Shown here one piece after another: positions 27,486 through 36,517 of a DNA stretch of 64,000 nt. The stretch is from assembly GCF_014201095.1 (NCBI RefSeq), contig NZ_JACHDN010000001.1:2604001-2668000 (forward strand), in the 5' to 3' direction. The notes beneath the pieces were generated by a model that was not told the origin of the DNA, did not search any database, and saw only the letters and a list, made by a program, of their open reading frames with translations. The DNA is from Cellulomonas hominis (GTDB lineage Bacteria; Actinomycetota; Actinomycetes; Actinomycetales; Cellulomonadaceae). Position 1 is the first letter of the stretch. Every line of letters begins with the position of its first letter. The translations under genes were made by a program, and so were the position numbers.

Positions 27486-28784
27486 GTGCTCAGCGCATTC
27501 GTGCGGGCGTTCAGGACACCCGACCTGCGGCGCAAGCTGCTGTTCACGATCGGGATCATGGTGGTCTTCCGGATCGGCTCGTTCCTGCCGACGCCGGGCG
27601 TGTCCTACCCGAACGTGCAGATCTGCATCGGGCAGACCGAGGAGCAGAACTCGCTGCTCGGCCTGGTCAACCTGTTCAGCGGCGGCGCCCTGCTGCAGCT
27701 CTCGGTGTTCGCGCTCGGGATCATGCCGTACATCACCGCGAGCATCATCATCCAGCTGCTCCGCGTCGTCATCCCGCACTTCGAGGCCCTGCACAAGGAG
27801 GGCCAGTCCGGCACCGCGAAGCTGACCCAGTACACGCGGTACCTGACGATCGGCCTGGCGGTCCTGCAGTCGACCACCGTCATCATCACCGCCCGCAACG
27901 GCCAGCTCTTCCCGGGCTGCTCCGTCGACGTGATCCCGGACGGCAGCGTCATGACGACGCTCCTCATGATCATCGTCATGACCGCCGGTACCGGTCTGAT
28001 CATGTGGCTGGGCGAGCTCATCACCGAGCGCGGCGTCGGCAACGGCATGTCGCTGCTCATCTTCACCTCGATCGCCGCGTCCTTCCCGGGCGCGATGTGG
28101 TCGATCGCCGGCGGCTCGGGGGGCATCGGCGCCTTCCTGGTGATCATGGCGATCATCGTGCTGGTCATCGCGCTCGTGGTCTTCGTCGAGCAGTCGCAGC
28201 GCCGCATCCCGGTGCAGTACGCGAAGCGCATGGTCGGCCGCCGCATGTACGGCGGGTCCTCGACCTACATCCCGATCAAGATCAACATGGCCGGCGTCAT
28301 CCCGGTGATCTTCGCGTCGTCGCTGCTGCAGGTGCCCGCGCTGCTCGCGGGCTTCGGCGACCAGACCGCGGGCTGGAAGCAGTGGGTGGCGAACAACCTC
28401 GCGGCCACGGACGCCCCGCTGCACATCGCGCTGTACGTGCTGCTGATCATCTTCTTCTGCTACTTCTACACGGCGATCACGTTCAACCCGGACGAGGTCG
28501 CGGACAACATGAAGCGGTACGGCGGGTTCATCCCGGGCATCCGCGCGGGCCGCCCGACGGCCGAGTACCTGGACTACGTGATCACCCGCATCACCGCGCC
28601 CGGGTCCATCTACCTCGCGCTGGTCGCGCTGATCCCGACCATCGCGTTCATCGTGCTCGGGGTCGGGACGAACATCCCGTTCGGCGGCTCGTCGATCCTC
28701 ATCGTCGTGGGCGTCGGCCTCGAGACCGTGAAGCAGATCGAGTCGCAGCTGCAGCAGCGGCACTACGAAGGGTTCCTCCGATGA
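27486..28784 (+). CDS. secY: preprotein translocase subunit SecY
   Basis: SecY is the membrane channel for Sec-dependent export. 432 residues from a GTG preceded by AGCAGGAGG. About ten hydrophobic segments are visible, with the cytosolic loops EQSQRRIPVQYAKRMVGRRM and FNPDEVADNMKRYGGFIPGI that contact SecA and the ribosome. It overlaps adk by 4 nt (ATGA). Confidence 0.98.
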   Translation: MLSAFVRAFRTPDLRRKLLFTIGIMVVFRIGSFLPTPGVSYPNVQICIGQTEEQNSLLGLVNLFSGGALLQLSVFALGIMPYITASIIIQLLRVVIPHFEALHKEGQSGTAKLTQYTRYLTIGLAVLQSTTVIITARNGQLFPGCSVDVIPDGSVMTTLLMIIVMTAGTGLIMWLGELITERGVGNGMSLLIFTSIAASFPGAMWSIAGGSGGIGAFLVIMAIIVLVIALVVFVEQSQRRIPVQYAKRMVGRRMYGGSSTYIPIKINMAGVIPVIFASSLLQVPALLAGFGDQTAGWKQWVANNLAATDAPLHIALYVLLIIFFCYFYTAITFNPDEVADNMKRYGGFIPGIRAGRPTAEYLDYVITRITAPGSIYLALVALIPTIAFIVLGVGTNIPFGGSSILIVVGVGLETVKQIESQLQQRHYEGFLR

Positions 28785-29359
28785 GCGCTCGCCTCGTCCT
28801 CCTCGGTCCTCCCGGGGCCGGCAAGGGCACCCAGGCGGTCCGCCTGGCCGAGCACCTGGGCGTCCCGGCCATCTCGACCGGCGACATCTTCCGCGCCAAC
28901 ATCAAGGGCGGCACCGAGCTCGGCCGCACCGCGCAGGAGTACACCGCGCGCGGCGAGCTGGTCCCGGACTCCGTCACCAACGCGATGGTCCGCGACCGCC
29001 TGGCGCAGGCCGACGCCGCGGGGGGCTTCCTGCTCGACGGCTACCCGCGCAACGTGGCCCAGGTCGCGGAGCTGGACGCGATCCTCGCGGACGCCGGCCT
29101 CGCGCTGGACGCGGCGCTGGAGATCACCGCCGACGCCGACGTGGTCGTGGAGCGCCTGCTGAAGCGCGCCGAGATCGAGGGCCGCGCGGACGACACGGAG
29201 CCGGTCATCCGGCACCGCCTGGACGTGTACGCCGAGCAGACCGCGCCCATCTCGGGCGTGTACGCCGACCGGGACCTGCTCGTGCAGGTCGACGGCATCG
29301 GCCAGGTCGACGAGGTGACCGAGCGGCTGCTGGCGGCCCTCGCGTCCCGCGTCGGCTGA
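28781..29359 (+). CDS. adk: adenylate kinase
   Basis: Converts AMP and ATP to two ADP. 192 residues from the ATG overlapping secY. The P-loop GPPGAGKGT is at 9-17, the AMP site STGDIFRANI follows, then FLLDGYPRNVAQ and the short lid region RAEIEGRADDTEPVIRHRLD. The lid lacks the zinc-ribbon insertion of longer adenylate kinases, the usual actinobacterial form. Confidence 0.98.
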   Translation: MSARLVLLGPPGAGKGTQAVRLAEHLGVPAISTGDIFRANIKGGTELGRTAQEYTARGELVPDSVTNAMVRDRLAQADAAGGFLLDGYPRNVAQVAELDAILADAGLALDAALEITADADVVVERLLKRAEIEGRADDTEPVIRHRLDVYAEQTAPISGVYADRDLLVQVDGIGQVDEVTERLLAALASRVG

Positions 29360-29374
29360 CCGCCGGGGGACACC

Positions 29375-30226
29375 GTGTTCGGTCGTGACCGGATCGAGCT
29401 GAAGACGCCGGAGCAGGTGCTGCTGATGCGGCGCGCGGGCCTGGTCGTCGCCGACGCCCTCGCCGCCGCGTCCGCCGCGGCCCGCCCGGGCGCCACCACG
29501 GCGGACCTGGACGCCGTCGCGGCCGCGGTGATCGCGGACGCCGGCGCGCAGCCGTCGTTCCTCGGGTACCACGACTACCCCGCGACGATCTGCGTCTCCG
29601 TGAACGACGAGGTCGTGCACGGCATCCCCTCCGGCCGGGTGCTGGAGCCGGGCGACGTCGTGTCGATCGACTGCGGCGCGATCGTCGACGGCTGGCACGG
29701 CGACTCGGCGCTCACCCTGGTGCTGCCCGAGGCCGACCCGGCCGACCTGGCCCTGTCCGCCGTGACCGAGAAGGCCATGTGGGACGGCATCGCCGCCCTG
29801 GCGTCCGGCGACGGCATCGCCGACCGGCTGGGCGTCGTGGGGGAGGCCGTCGAGCAGGCGGTCGAGGACGCGGGTGCGGAGGCCAACGGCGGCGTGCCGT
29901 TCGGCATCGTGCAGGACTACGTCGGGCACGGCATCGGCTCCGCGATGCACCAGCCGCCGGACGTGCTGAACTACCGGACCCGCGACCGCGGTCCGCGGCT
30001 CCGCCCGGGCATGTGCCTCGCGGTCGAGCCGATGATCACCCGCGGCAGCGCGGGGACCGAGGTGCTCGAGGACGACTGGACCGTGGTGACGGTCGACGCG
30101 TCGCGCGCCGCGCACTGGGAGCACTCGGTGGCGCTGCACGAGGGCGGCATCTGGGTGCTCACGGCGGCCGACGGCGGGGCGGCGGAGCTGGCCGCGCGCG
30201 GGGTGACGGTCGCGCCGCTCGGCTGA
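29375..30226 (+). CDS. map: type I methionine aminopeptidase
   Basis: Removes N-terminal methionine from new proteins. 283 residues from a GTG. Metal ligands are all visible: D99 and D110 (SIDCGAIVDGWHGDSA), H185 (YVGHGIG), E218 (AVEPM) and E249 (WEHSVAL); H82 lies in EVVHGIPS. Third gene of secY-adk-map. In many genomes infA follows directly, but here other genes intervene. Confidence 0.97.
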   Translation: MFGRDRIELKTPEQVLLMRRAGLVVADALAAASAAARPGATTADLDAVAAAVIADAGAQPSFLGYHDYPATICVSVNDEVVHGIPSGRVLEPGDVVSIDCGAIVDGWHGDSALTLVLPEADPADLALSAVTEKAMWDGIAALASGDGIADRLGVVGEAVEQAVEDAGAEANGGVPFGIVQDYVGHGIGSAMHQPPDVLNYRTRDRGPRLRPGMCLAVEPMITRGSAGTEVLEDDWTVVTVDASRAAHWEHSVALHEGGIWVLTAADGGAAELAARGVTVAPLG

Positions 30227-30272
30227 CTGGACGGATGCCCGCCTCGGCCGGGTGACGTTCGGGGGAGCGAGC

Positions 30273-30310
30273 GCGGAAGCGCCACCGAGCGGGTGAAACC
30301 ACGCTTCCGC
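30273..30310 (+). terminator. possible terminator after map
   Basis: GCGGAAGCG (30273-30281) and CGCTTCCGC (30302-30310) form a perfect 9 bp stem with a 20 nt loop, 46 nt past the map stop. A perfect 12 bp palindrome GGTGGTACCACC follows at 30314-30325. Confidence 0.45.
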
Positions 30311-30416
30311 CGGGGTGGTACCACCTACGACAAAGCGGACATAGGGGTCATGTAGCCCAAATCACGTCGAACCGGATTCATGTCGTGTCATGTGACTGCC
30401 GAATGAGGGACGTCCC

Positions 30417-30436
30417 CCCACGCTTGCGAGCGTGGG
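30417..30436 (+). other. hairpin at the start of the secreted-protein gene
   Basis: CCCACGCT (30417-30424), loop TGCG, AGCGTGGG (30429-30436): perfect 8 bp stem. The proposed GTG start at 30432 lies within the 3' arm, so translation might be gated by the fold, or the start is elsewhere. Confidence 0.45.
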
Positions 30437-31015
30437 ACCGCGCGAGTCCCCCGGAACGACCTTCCTGCACCGCCTCCGGCGGCCGGCCGTCCTGGCCGCC
30501 GTCGGCGCTCTCCTCGGCCCCCTCGTCATCGGTTCCGGCGCGGGTACGGCCGTCGCCGACCCCGGTGACCCGCTGCTCGCCGTCGGCTCGTTCGCGGTGA
30601 CCGAGGGCGCGTCCGCCGCGACCGGAACCGCCGACGCCGACGGCGCGTACGCCTCCGACCTGGCGTACGACGGGCGGGCGAGCTCGGACGGCGTGGTCGT
30701 CGAGGCCGAGGCGAGCTTCGCCTGCGCCAGCGAGACCGACCACTGCGAGGATGCCGAGGCGCTCGTCCCGCTCGCGCAGATGACGCTGGCCGAGCCGGTC
30801 GAGCTCAACGGGCTCGAGGCCACGCCCCAGGTGGAGTACTTCGCCGACGCCGCGGGCACCGTGCCGGCCGCGCAGGCGGCGGGGCGGCCGCGTTCCGGCT
30901 GACGTTCCGCGAGCCGACGGATGGCGCACCGGGACTGCGCGCAGGGACGACCGGCTGGCTGAGCCTTCGGGCGGTCCTGGGTGCGGTCCGCCGGCGGCCG
31001 GCCACGGTCCGGTAG
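30432..31015 (+). pseudogene. secreted protein of unknown function, probably frameshifted
   Basis: The frame from 30432 has strong GC3 coding bias and an N-terminal signal peptide (RRPAVLAAVGALL...GTAVADPGD). It stops at 30902 after 156 residues with an Ala/Gly/Arg-rich end. Reading two bases on, in the frame ending at TAG 31013-31015, gives AAAFRLTFREPTDGAPGLRA and then GTTGWLSLRAVLGAV. This looks like the natural continuation of a beta-rich extracellular domain. The shift would lie in the run GGCGGCGGGGCGG near 30875-30890. I do not recognise the family. It may be a sequencing error, a real pseudogene or a programmed shift. Confidence 0.5.
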
Positions 31016-31049
31016 CCGGCGACGGGCGCCGCCCGGTCTCCCCTGCGGG

Positions 31050-31082
31050 GCCGGGCACGCGCTCACGTCGCGCGTGCCCGGC
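31050..31082 (-). terminator. hairpin over the glycosyltransferase stop codon
   Basis: Perfect 12 bp stem GCCGGGCACGCG (31050-31061) and CGCGTGCCCGGC (31071-31082). The minus-strand stop codon (31063-31065) lies in the 9 nt loop. It could end transcription from either side. Confidence 0.6.
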
Positions 31083-32034
31083 CGTCCCGCAGGCGCAGGG
31101 CGAACATCTGGCGGTGGTAGGCGGCCTGGCCGGCGAACCGCAGGGTCGGCATGTCCGGGGGCGACCCGGGACGCCGGAGCCGGCGGAGGCGCGCCTGCGC
31201 GCCGCGGACCAGCGCCTTGCCGAGCGGCACGAGGGTCGCCGGTCGCTCGCCGCGGTGCCGGTGCGCCAGCCACGCCTCGCTCCGGCCGTACCCGCGGGCG
31301 AGCGCCAGCAGCCGGGGGGCGCGCAGGCGGTCCGGGTCGAAGTGGTGCTCCACCTGCGCGCCGGGCACGGTCCGCTCGCGGAACCCGGCCGCCAGCACGT
31401 CGCCGCGGAACCCCGTGTCGTCCCCGCCGGGCAGCGCCGCGGTCCCGAGCGCCTCGTCGAACGGCACGGCGGCGAGCACGCGGGCGGCCGCGCCCATGTT
31501 CGCGCCGACGAACTCGCGCCCCGCGACCGGCGGCTCGGGGACGTAGGCGTAGAAGTCCGCCGCGATGTCGGGCGTCAGCCAGGCGGGGCGCAGGGCCGGC
31601 GCCAGGGCGACCGCCCCGGACACCAGGTCCGCCTCGCCCGCGAGCAGGGGAGCGCCGAGGGTGCGCACCCAGTGCGGCGGCACGCGCACGTCGTCGTCGG
31701 TGAACAGCACGGCCCGCCCGGCGGCCGCCCGGGCGCCGGCGTTCCGGGCCCGGCCCAGCCCCGGCTCGGCGACGGCGACGACCCGGACCCGGGGGTCCCG
31801 CGCCGCGGCGTCGTCGAGCACCGCCCGGGTGCCGTCGGCGGAGGCGCTGTCCACGAGCACCAGCTCGCCCGGCACGCCGTGCGCCGCGGCGTCGTCGAGC
31901 GCGGCGCGGACGGACCCGATCGTCGGGCCGATGCGCCCGGCGCCGTCGCGGGTGCAGACGACGACGGACACGGCGGGCCGGCCGAGGGCCCCGGGCCCCT
32001 CGGGTGCGGGGCCGCGCTGCTCGGGTGCGGTCAC
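31063..32034 (-). CDS. family 2 glycosyltransferase
   Basis: Predicted cytosolic GT-A glycosyltransferase transferring a sugar from a nucleotide sugar. 323 residues from a GTG preceded by GGGAGGA. The N-terminal half shows VSVVVCTRDGAGRIGPTI, LVLVDSASADGT and the metal-binding FTDDDVRVP. A later GGDDTGFRGDVLAAGFRE supplies the usual acceptor-side acidic residues. No membrane segment is evident. Acceptor and product are unknown. It lies alone and opposite to the ribosomal genes. Confidence 0.8.
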   Translation of the reverse strand: MTAPEQRGPAPEGPGALGRPAVSVVVCTRDGAGRIGPTIGSVRAALDDAAAHGVPGELVLVDSASADGTRAVLDDAAARDPRVRVVAVAEPGLGRARNAGARAAAGRAVLFTDDDVRVPPHWVRTLGAPLLAGEADLVSGAVALAPALRPAWLTPDIAADFYAYVPEPPVAGREFVGANMGAAARVLAAVPFDEALGTAALPGGDDTGFRGDVLAAGFRERTVPGAQVEHHFDPDRLRAPRLLALARGYGRSEAWLAHRHRGERPATLVPLGKALVRGAQARLRRLRRPGSPPDMPTLRFAGQAAYHRQMFALRLRDGRARAT

Positions 32035-32090
32035 GGTGGTCGTCCTCCCGTCGCCCTGCGCCCGTCGGCTCGAGCGAGTGCGACGCTACG

Positions 32091-32121
32091 CCCGTGCGGG
32101 TGACGGCGTCACCCGCACGGG
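32091..32121. repeat. 31 bp perfect palindrome between two divergent genes
   Basis: CCCGTGCGGGTGAC (32091-32104), loop GGC, GTCACCCGCACGGG (32108-32121). It lies 57 bp upstream of the minus-strand glycosyltransferase and 95 bp upstream of the infA -10, so it is not downstream of any gene. Within the 373 bp gap 32035-32407 I otherwise see only the infA promoter. Confidence 0.7.
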
Positions 32122-32215
32122 CGGGGGCGCCGGGTGCGGGCACCCACGCGGCGCGTCCGCTTGACGGTCGCGCCGGCCCCGCCCTCGCCGGTCCGCGGCA
32201 CTGCCGTGGATGGCG

Positions 32216-32221
32216 TATGAT
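32216..32221 (+). promoter_or_regulatory. -10 element of the infA-rplQ operon
   Basis: TATGAT within GGCGTATGATG; no convincing -35 hexamer at 17 bp. Transcription from here would leave a leader of about 180 nt before infA. Confidence 0.5.
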
Positions 32222-32407
32222 GTTTCGTTGGGTGTGCGCCCTGTCGCTGTCGCGCGTCCCGTCCGAACCCGACCGCCTCGTGCGGGTCGTGCTCGCGCGG
32301 GCGTCGGCGGACCCGGGAGCCCGCCCGCCGCACCAGACGCCCGCCGGCACCGCCGGGGGACGCCGGGCGCGGGGAACGGTAGTCCAGGACGACAGTTAGC
32401 GGAGGAC

Positions 32408-32629
32408 ATGGCGAAGAAGGACGGTGTCATCGAGATCGAGGGCAGCGTGATCGAGGCTCTGCCGAACGCGATGTTCCGCGTGGAGCTCACCAACGGTCAC
32501 AAGGTGCTCGCCCACATCTCGGGCAAGATGCGCCAGCACTACATCCGGATCCTCCCCGAGGACCGGGTGGTGGTCGAGCTGAGCCCGTACGACCTGTCCC
32601 GCGGGCGCATCGTCTACCGCTACAAGTAA
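32408..32629 (+). CDS. infA: translation initiation factor IF-1
   Basis: IF-1 blocks the 30S A site during initiation. 73 residues, [20 protein letters not shown], an S1-type OB fold with [30 protein letters not shown] precedes the ATG. First gene of the alpha operon here. Confidence 0.98.
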   Translation: MAKKDGVIEIEGSVIEALPNAMFRVELTNGHKVLAHISGKMRQHYIRILPEDRVVVELSPYDLSRGRIVYRYK

Positions 32630-32706
32630 CCGACCGAACGAGCATCGCCGTCGGTCGCGCTGCCCCGCGAGGGGAGCGCGGCGCATCGGCGGCGGAGGAA
32701 CAGGCC

Positions 32707-32820
32707 ATGAAGGTCAAGCCCAGCGTCAAGAAGATCTGCGACAAGTGCAAGGTGATCCGCCGGCACGGTCGCGTCCAGGTGATCTGCGAGAACCTGCGCC
32801 ACAAGCAGCGCCAGGGCTGA
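32707..32820 (+). CDS. rpmJ: 50S ribosomal protein L36 (bL36, zinc form)
   Basis: A 37-residue protein, [20 protein letters not shown], continuing to KQRQG. The zinc ligands CxxC (ICDKC), a later Cys (VICEN) and His are present, so this is the zinc-dependent paralogue. GGCGGAGGAACAGGCC precedes the ATG. Confidence 0.97.
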   Translation: MKVKPSVKKICDKCKVIRRHGRVQVICENLRHKQRQG

Positions 32821-32999
32821 GCAGCAGCACCCCGGCCGGCCCCTGACGGGGACCGGCCACCAGCGCATCGCCGAACCGGCGCCGCACCCGCACCGCGGGG
32901 ACGGACCGGTGAACCCCCGGCTCGGAGGCCGGGGCCCGCTGCCAGCGGGAGGACGGTGCGGCAGACCTCCGAACGAAGTACCAAGGAGCCGGAAGGCAC

Positions 33000-33380
33000 A
33001 TGGCACGTCTTGTCGGCGTCGACCTCCCCCGCGAGAAGCGGCTCGAGATCGCGCTCACCTACATCTACGGCGTCGGCCGCACCCGCGCCCAGCAGACGCT
33101 GGCCGCGACGGGCATCAGCCCCGACGTCCGCGTCAAGGACCTCGACGACGCGCAGCTCGTCACCCTCCGCGACTACCTCGAGGGCAACTTCAAGCTCGAG
33201 GGCGACCTCCGTCGCGAGGTCGCCGCGGACATCCGCCGCAAGGTCGAGATCGGCAGCTACGAGGGCCTCCGGCACCGCCGCGGCCTCCCGGTGCGCGGCC
33301 AGCGCACCAAGACCAACGCGCGCACCCGCAAGGGCCCGAAGCGCACCGTCGCCGGCAAGAAGAAGGCCGGCCGGAAGTAG
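33000..33380 (+). CDS. rpsM: 30S ribosomal protein S13 (uS13)
   Basis: S13 contacts P-site tRNA and the 50S from the head of the 30S. 126 residues, [20 protein letters not shown], with [20 protein letters not shown] near the C-terminus. AAGGAGCCGGAAGG precedes the ATG. A 179 nt gene-free gap lies upstream. Confidence 0.98.
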   Translation: MARLVGVDLPREKRLEIALTYIYGVGRTRAQQTLAATGISPDVRVKDLDDAQLVTLRDYLEGNFKLEGDLRREVAADIRRKVEIGSYEGLRHRRGLPVRGQRTKTNARTRKGPKRTVAGKKKAGRK

Positions 33381-33479
33381 TCCGGCCGCGGCCCGCCGGG
33401 CCTGTCCGGGGACGACCAGGACAGCCGCCCGCGCCGCGTCGGAGCACCGACCTCACGACCAGCAGCGAGAGAGAAGCAG

Positions 33480-33881
33480 ATGCCTCCCAAGACCCGCAGT
33501 GCCGTGCGCAAGCCGCGCCGCAAGGAGAAGAAGAACGTCTCCCACGGCCAGGCGCACATCAAGAGCACCTTCAACAACACGATCATCTCGATCACGGACC
33601 CCAGCGGCGCCGTGATCTCCTGGGCGTCCGGCGGCGACGTGGGCTTCAAGGGCTCGCGCAAGTCGACCCCGTACGCCGCGGGCATGGCCGCCGAGGCCGC
33701 TGCGCGCAAGGCCGCCGAGCACGGCATGAAGAAGGTCGACGTCTTCGTCAAGGGCCCCGGCTCCGGCCGTGAGACCGCGATCCGGTCGCTGACCGCCGCG
33801 GGCCTCGAGGTGGGCTCGATCCAGGACGTGACGCCGCAGGCCCACAACGGCTGCCGTCCGCCGAAGCGCCGCCGCGTCTGA
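33480..33881 (+). CDS. rpsK: 30S ribosomal protein S11 (uS11)
   Basis: S11 is a platform protein of the 30S. 133 residues with [20 protein letters not shown] and the end [28 protein letters not shown] precedes the ATG. The expected rpsD, found after rpsK in many bacteria, is absent here. Confidence 0.98.
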   Translation: MPPKTRSAVRKPRRKEKKNVSHGQAHIKSTFNNTIISITDPSGAVISWASGGDVGFKGSRKSTPYAAGMAAEAAARKAAEHGMKKVDVFVKGPGSGRETAIRSLTAAGLEVGSIQDVTPQAHNGCRPPKRRRV

Positions 33882-34026
33882 CACCTAGCCGGGCCGCCGT
33901 GGGCGGGGGAGCGATCCCCCGCCCGCGGCGGTGCCGGCCGGTCGTCCGGGTGGACCGAGACCCGAGTCGACCAGCGAGTACCTGCGCTGCGTCATATGGC
34001 GGACGCACGCTGAGAGGAACCCCGAA

Positions 34027-35037
34027 GTGCTCATCGCACAGCGCCCCACCCTGACCGAAGAGGTCATCTCGGAGTACCGCTCGCGGTTCTCCATCGAGCC
34101 GCTCGAGCCCGGCTTCGGCTACACGCTCGGCAACTCCCTGCGCCGCACCCTGCTGTCGTCCATCCCGGGCGCGGCGGTGACGAGCATCCGGATCGACGGC
34201 GTGCTGCACGAGTTCAGCACCGTCCCGGGCGTCAAGGAGGACGTCACCGAGATCATCCTCAACATCAAGAACCTCGTCGTCTCCTCGGAGAACGACGAGC
34301 CGGTCGTGATGTACCTGCGCAAGCAGGGTGCGGGTGACGTGACCGCGGCGGACATCGTGCCGCCCGCCGGTGTCGAGGTGCACAACACGGACCTGCACCT
34401 GGCCACGCTGAACGAGAAGGGCAAGCTCGAGATCGAGCTGACCGTCGAGCGCGGCCGCGGCTACGTGTCGGCGAACCAGAACAAGTCGTACGAGGCCGAG
34501 ATCGGCCGCATCCCCGTCGACTCGATCTACTCGCCGGTCCTCAAGGTGACCTACAAGGTCGAGGCCACGCGTGTCGAGCAGCGCACCGACTTCGACAAGC
34601 TCGTCGTCGACGTCGAGACCAAGCCGGCGATCTCGCCGCGGGACGCGCTCGCCTCGGCGGGCAAGACCCTGGTCGAGCTGTTCGGCCTCGCCCGCGAGCT
34701 GAACGTCGAGGCCGAGGGCATCGAGATCGGCCCGTCGCCGACGGACGCGGCGCTGGCCGCGGACCTGGCGCTGCCGATCGAGGACCTGCAGCTGACCATC
34801 CGGTCCTACAACTGCCTCAAGCGCGAGGGCATCCACACGGTGGGCGAGCTCGTGGCGCGGTCGGAGGCCGACCTGCTCGACATCCGCAACTTCGGTGCGA
34901 AGTCGATCACCGAGGTCAAGGAGAAGCTGGCCGAGCTGAACCTGTCCCTCAAGGACAGCCCGCTCGACTTCGACCCGAGCGCCGCCGCGTACTACGACGG
35001 CGACGAGGGCGACTTCACCGAGGACGAGCAGTACTGA
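34027..35037 (+). CDS. rpoA: DNA-directed RNA polymerase subunit alpha
   Basis: The alpha dimer initiates polymerase assembly and its C-terminal domain binds UP elements and activators. I chose the GTG at 34027 ([20 protein letters not shown], 336 residues), which follows GAGAGGAACCCC. The N-terminal domain shows [20 protein letters not shown]; the C-terminal domain (about 250-320) shows [20 protein letters not shown] and [13 protein letters not shown]. The acidic tail ends EDEQY. Confidence 0.97.
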   Translation: MLIAQRPTLTEEVISEYRSRFSIEPLEPGFGYTLGNSLRRTLLSSIPGAAVTSIRIDGVLHEFSTVPGVKEDVTEIILNIKNLVVSSENDEPVVMYLRKQGAGDVTAADIVPPAGVEVHNTDLHLATLNEKGKLEIELTVERGRGYVSANQNKSYEAEIGRIPVDSIYSPVLKVTYKVEATRVEQRTDFDKLVVDVETKPAISPRDALASAGKTLVELFGLARELNVEAEGIEIGPSPTDAALAADLALPIEDLQLTIRSYNCLKREGIHTVGELVARSEADLLDIRNFGAKSITEVKEKLAELNLSLKDSPLDFDPSAAAYYDGDEGDFTEDEQY

Positions 35038-35104
35038 CGCCGGGGAGGCGGCGCACGGCTGACGTGCGCCGCCGGCCCATCACTGGAACCAAGGAGTAAA
35101 GACC

Positions 35105-35632
35105 ATGCCTACGCCCACCAAGGGTCCCCGGCTCGGTGGCGGCCCGGCGCACGAGCGGCTGATCCTGGCCAACCTGGCCACGTCGCTGTTCGAGCACAAG
35201 CGCATCACGACGACCGAGGCCAAGGCCAAGCGCCTGCGCCCGCTCGCCGAGCGTCTCGTCACCTTCGCGAAGCGCGGCGACCTGCACGCCCGCCGGCGCG
35301 TCCTGACCGTGGTCAAGGACAAGTCGGTCGTGCACGAGCTGTTCGTGGAGATCGCCCCGCAGATGGCCGAGCGCCAGGGCGGCTACACGCGTATCACGAA
35401 GATCGGCCCCCGCAAGGGCGACAACGCCCCCATGGCCGTGATCGAGCTCGTGCTCGAGCCCGTCTCGCCGAAGCAGGCCGTCGTCCGCGAGGCCACCAAG
35501 GCCGTCGCGAAGGCCGCGCCGAAGGCGGAGGAGCCGAAGGCCGAGGAGACGGTCGAGGAGACCCCGGCGGAGGAGACCCCCGCCGAGGAGACCCCCGCCG
35601 AGGAGACGAAGGACGAGGCCGAGAAGGCCTGA
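35105..35632 (+). CDS. rplQ: 50S ribosomal protein L17 (bL17) with acidic repeat tail
   Basis: L17 lies at the tunnel exit. 175 residues; the core of about 118 residues begins [20 protein letters not shown]. The remainder is Ala/Lys/Glu-rich and ends in a repeated EETPA unit (about three and a half copies), encoded by a 15 bp DNA tandem repeat at 35555-35608. CAAGGAGTAAAGACC precedes the ATG. Last gene of the alpha operon. Confidence 0.97.
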   Translation: MPTPTKGPRLGGGPAHERLILANLATSLFEHKRITTTEAKAKRLRPLAERLVTFAKRGDLHARRRVLTVVKDKSVVHELFVEIAPQMAERQGGYTRITKIGPRKGDNAPMAVIELVLEPVSPKQAVVREATKAVAKAAPKAEEPKAEETVEETPAEETPAEETPAEETKDEAEKA

Positions 35633-35651
35633 CCGTCCGGTCACCACGCAC

Positions 35652-35696
35652 ACGGGGCCCGGGCCGCGAGCACACCGCTCGCGACCCGGGCCCCGT
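35652..35696 (+). terminator. terminator after rplQ
   Basis: ACGGGGCCCGGG (35652-35663) pairs with CCCGGGCCCCGT (35685-35696), continued inside by CGCGAG/CTCGCG around a 7 nt loop; only a C/A mismatch interrupts it. Confidence 0.85.
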
Positions 35697-35781
35697 CGCG
35701 TCCCCCCGGCCCGTCCCGCCCCGCGGCTCGCGGAGCGGACCGGGCGTCCACCTCGCCGGGTCGGCGGGGTGCGGCCGGGGG

Positions 35782-35787
35782 TAGCGT
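35782..35787 (+). promoter_or_regulatory. -10 of a probably leaderless hydrolase gene
   Basis: TAGCGT ends 7 nt before the GTG at 35795 and no Shine-Dalgarno sequence lies between. Confidence 0.5.
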
Positions 35788-35794
35788 CGGGCGG

Positions 35795-36517
35795 GTGAGC
35801 GTCCCCGTCGTGCTGGTGCACGGGCTGCGCACGTCCCGGACCATGTGGCGCGCGCAGGTCGAGGCGCTGCGGGCGTACGGGTGCGACGTCGTCGCCGTGG
35901 ACCTGCCGGGGCACGGGGAGCGGCTGGGTGAGCGGTTCACGCTCGACGGGGCGGTGGACGCGGTGTCCGACGGGGTGGACCGGGTCGGCGGCCGGGCGCT
36001 CGTCGTCGGGCTGTCGCTCGGCGGGTACACCGCTGTCCGGCACGCGGCCCGGCGCCCGGCGCAGGTGGCCGGGCTGGTCGCGGCGGCGTGCTCCACCCGG
36101 CCGCTGCTGGCGCTGGTCGACGGGTGGGCCCTGCTCGCCCGGGGCATCGCGCGGCTGCCGGACGCCGGCGCGGGCCTGAACCAGGGGATGGTCGACCGGG
36201 TGCTGTCGGCCGAGGCCGCGCGGGACGTGGCCGCGGGCGGGTTCGCGCTGGACGTCGTGGACGACGTGCTGCGGGCGATGCGTGACGCGACGCCGGTCGA
36301 GGACCTGGCGCGGGTCGAGGCGCCGGTGTGGCTGGTGAACGGCCGCTACGACCACTTCCGCGGCGAGGAGCGCCGGTTCCTGCGCGCGTGCCGCGACGGC
36401 CGCCTGGTGGTCGTCCCCGGCGCGACCCACCTGGTCTCCCTGACGGCCCCGGTCGCGTTCACGCGCGTCCTGCTCGACGCCGTCGACGCCGTGTCCGCCG
36501 GCGTGGGCGCAGGCTAG
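35795..36517 (+). CDS. alpha/beta hydrolase
   Basis: 240-residue alpha/beta-hydrolase fold enzyme. [15 protein letters not shown] near the start supplies the oxyanion HG motif, [15 protein letters not shown] follows, and the nucleophile elbow is GLSLGG. A late Asp (NGRYDHF) and His (PGATHLV) complete the triad. The substrate is unknown; related proteins include esterases and lactonases. Its stop overlaps the stop of the convergent kinase gene within a single CTAG. Confidence 0.85.
   Translation: MSVPVVLVHGLRTSRTMWRAQVEALRAYGCDVVAVDLPGHGERLGERFTLDGAVDAVSDGVDRVGGRALVVGLSLGGYTAVRHAARRPAQVAGLVAAACSTRPLLALVDGWALLARGIARLPDAGAGLNQGMVDRVLSAEAARDVAAGGFALDVVDDVLRAMRDATPVEDLARVEAPVWLVNGRYDHFRGEERRFLRACRDGRLVVVPGATHLVSLTAPVAFTRVLLDAVDAVSAGVGAG

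Noticed and set aside
31114..32103. 329-codon plus-strand frame over the glycosyltransferase
   Set aside because: It is antisense to a gene with clear GT-A motifs, and its translation has no recognisable features.
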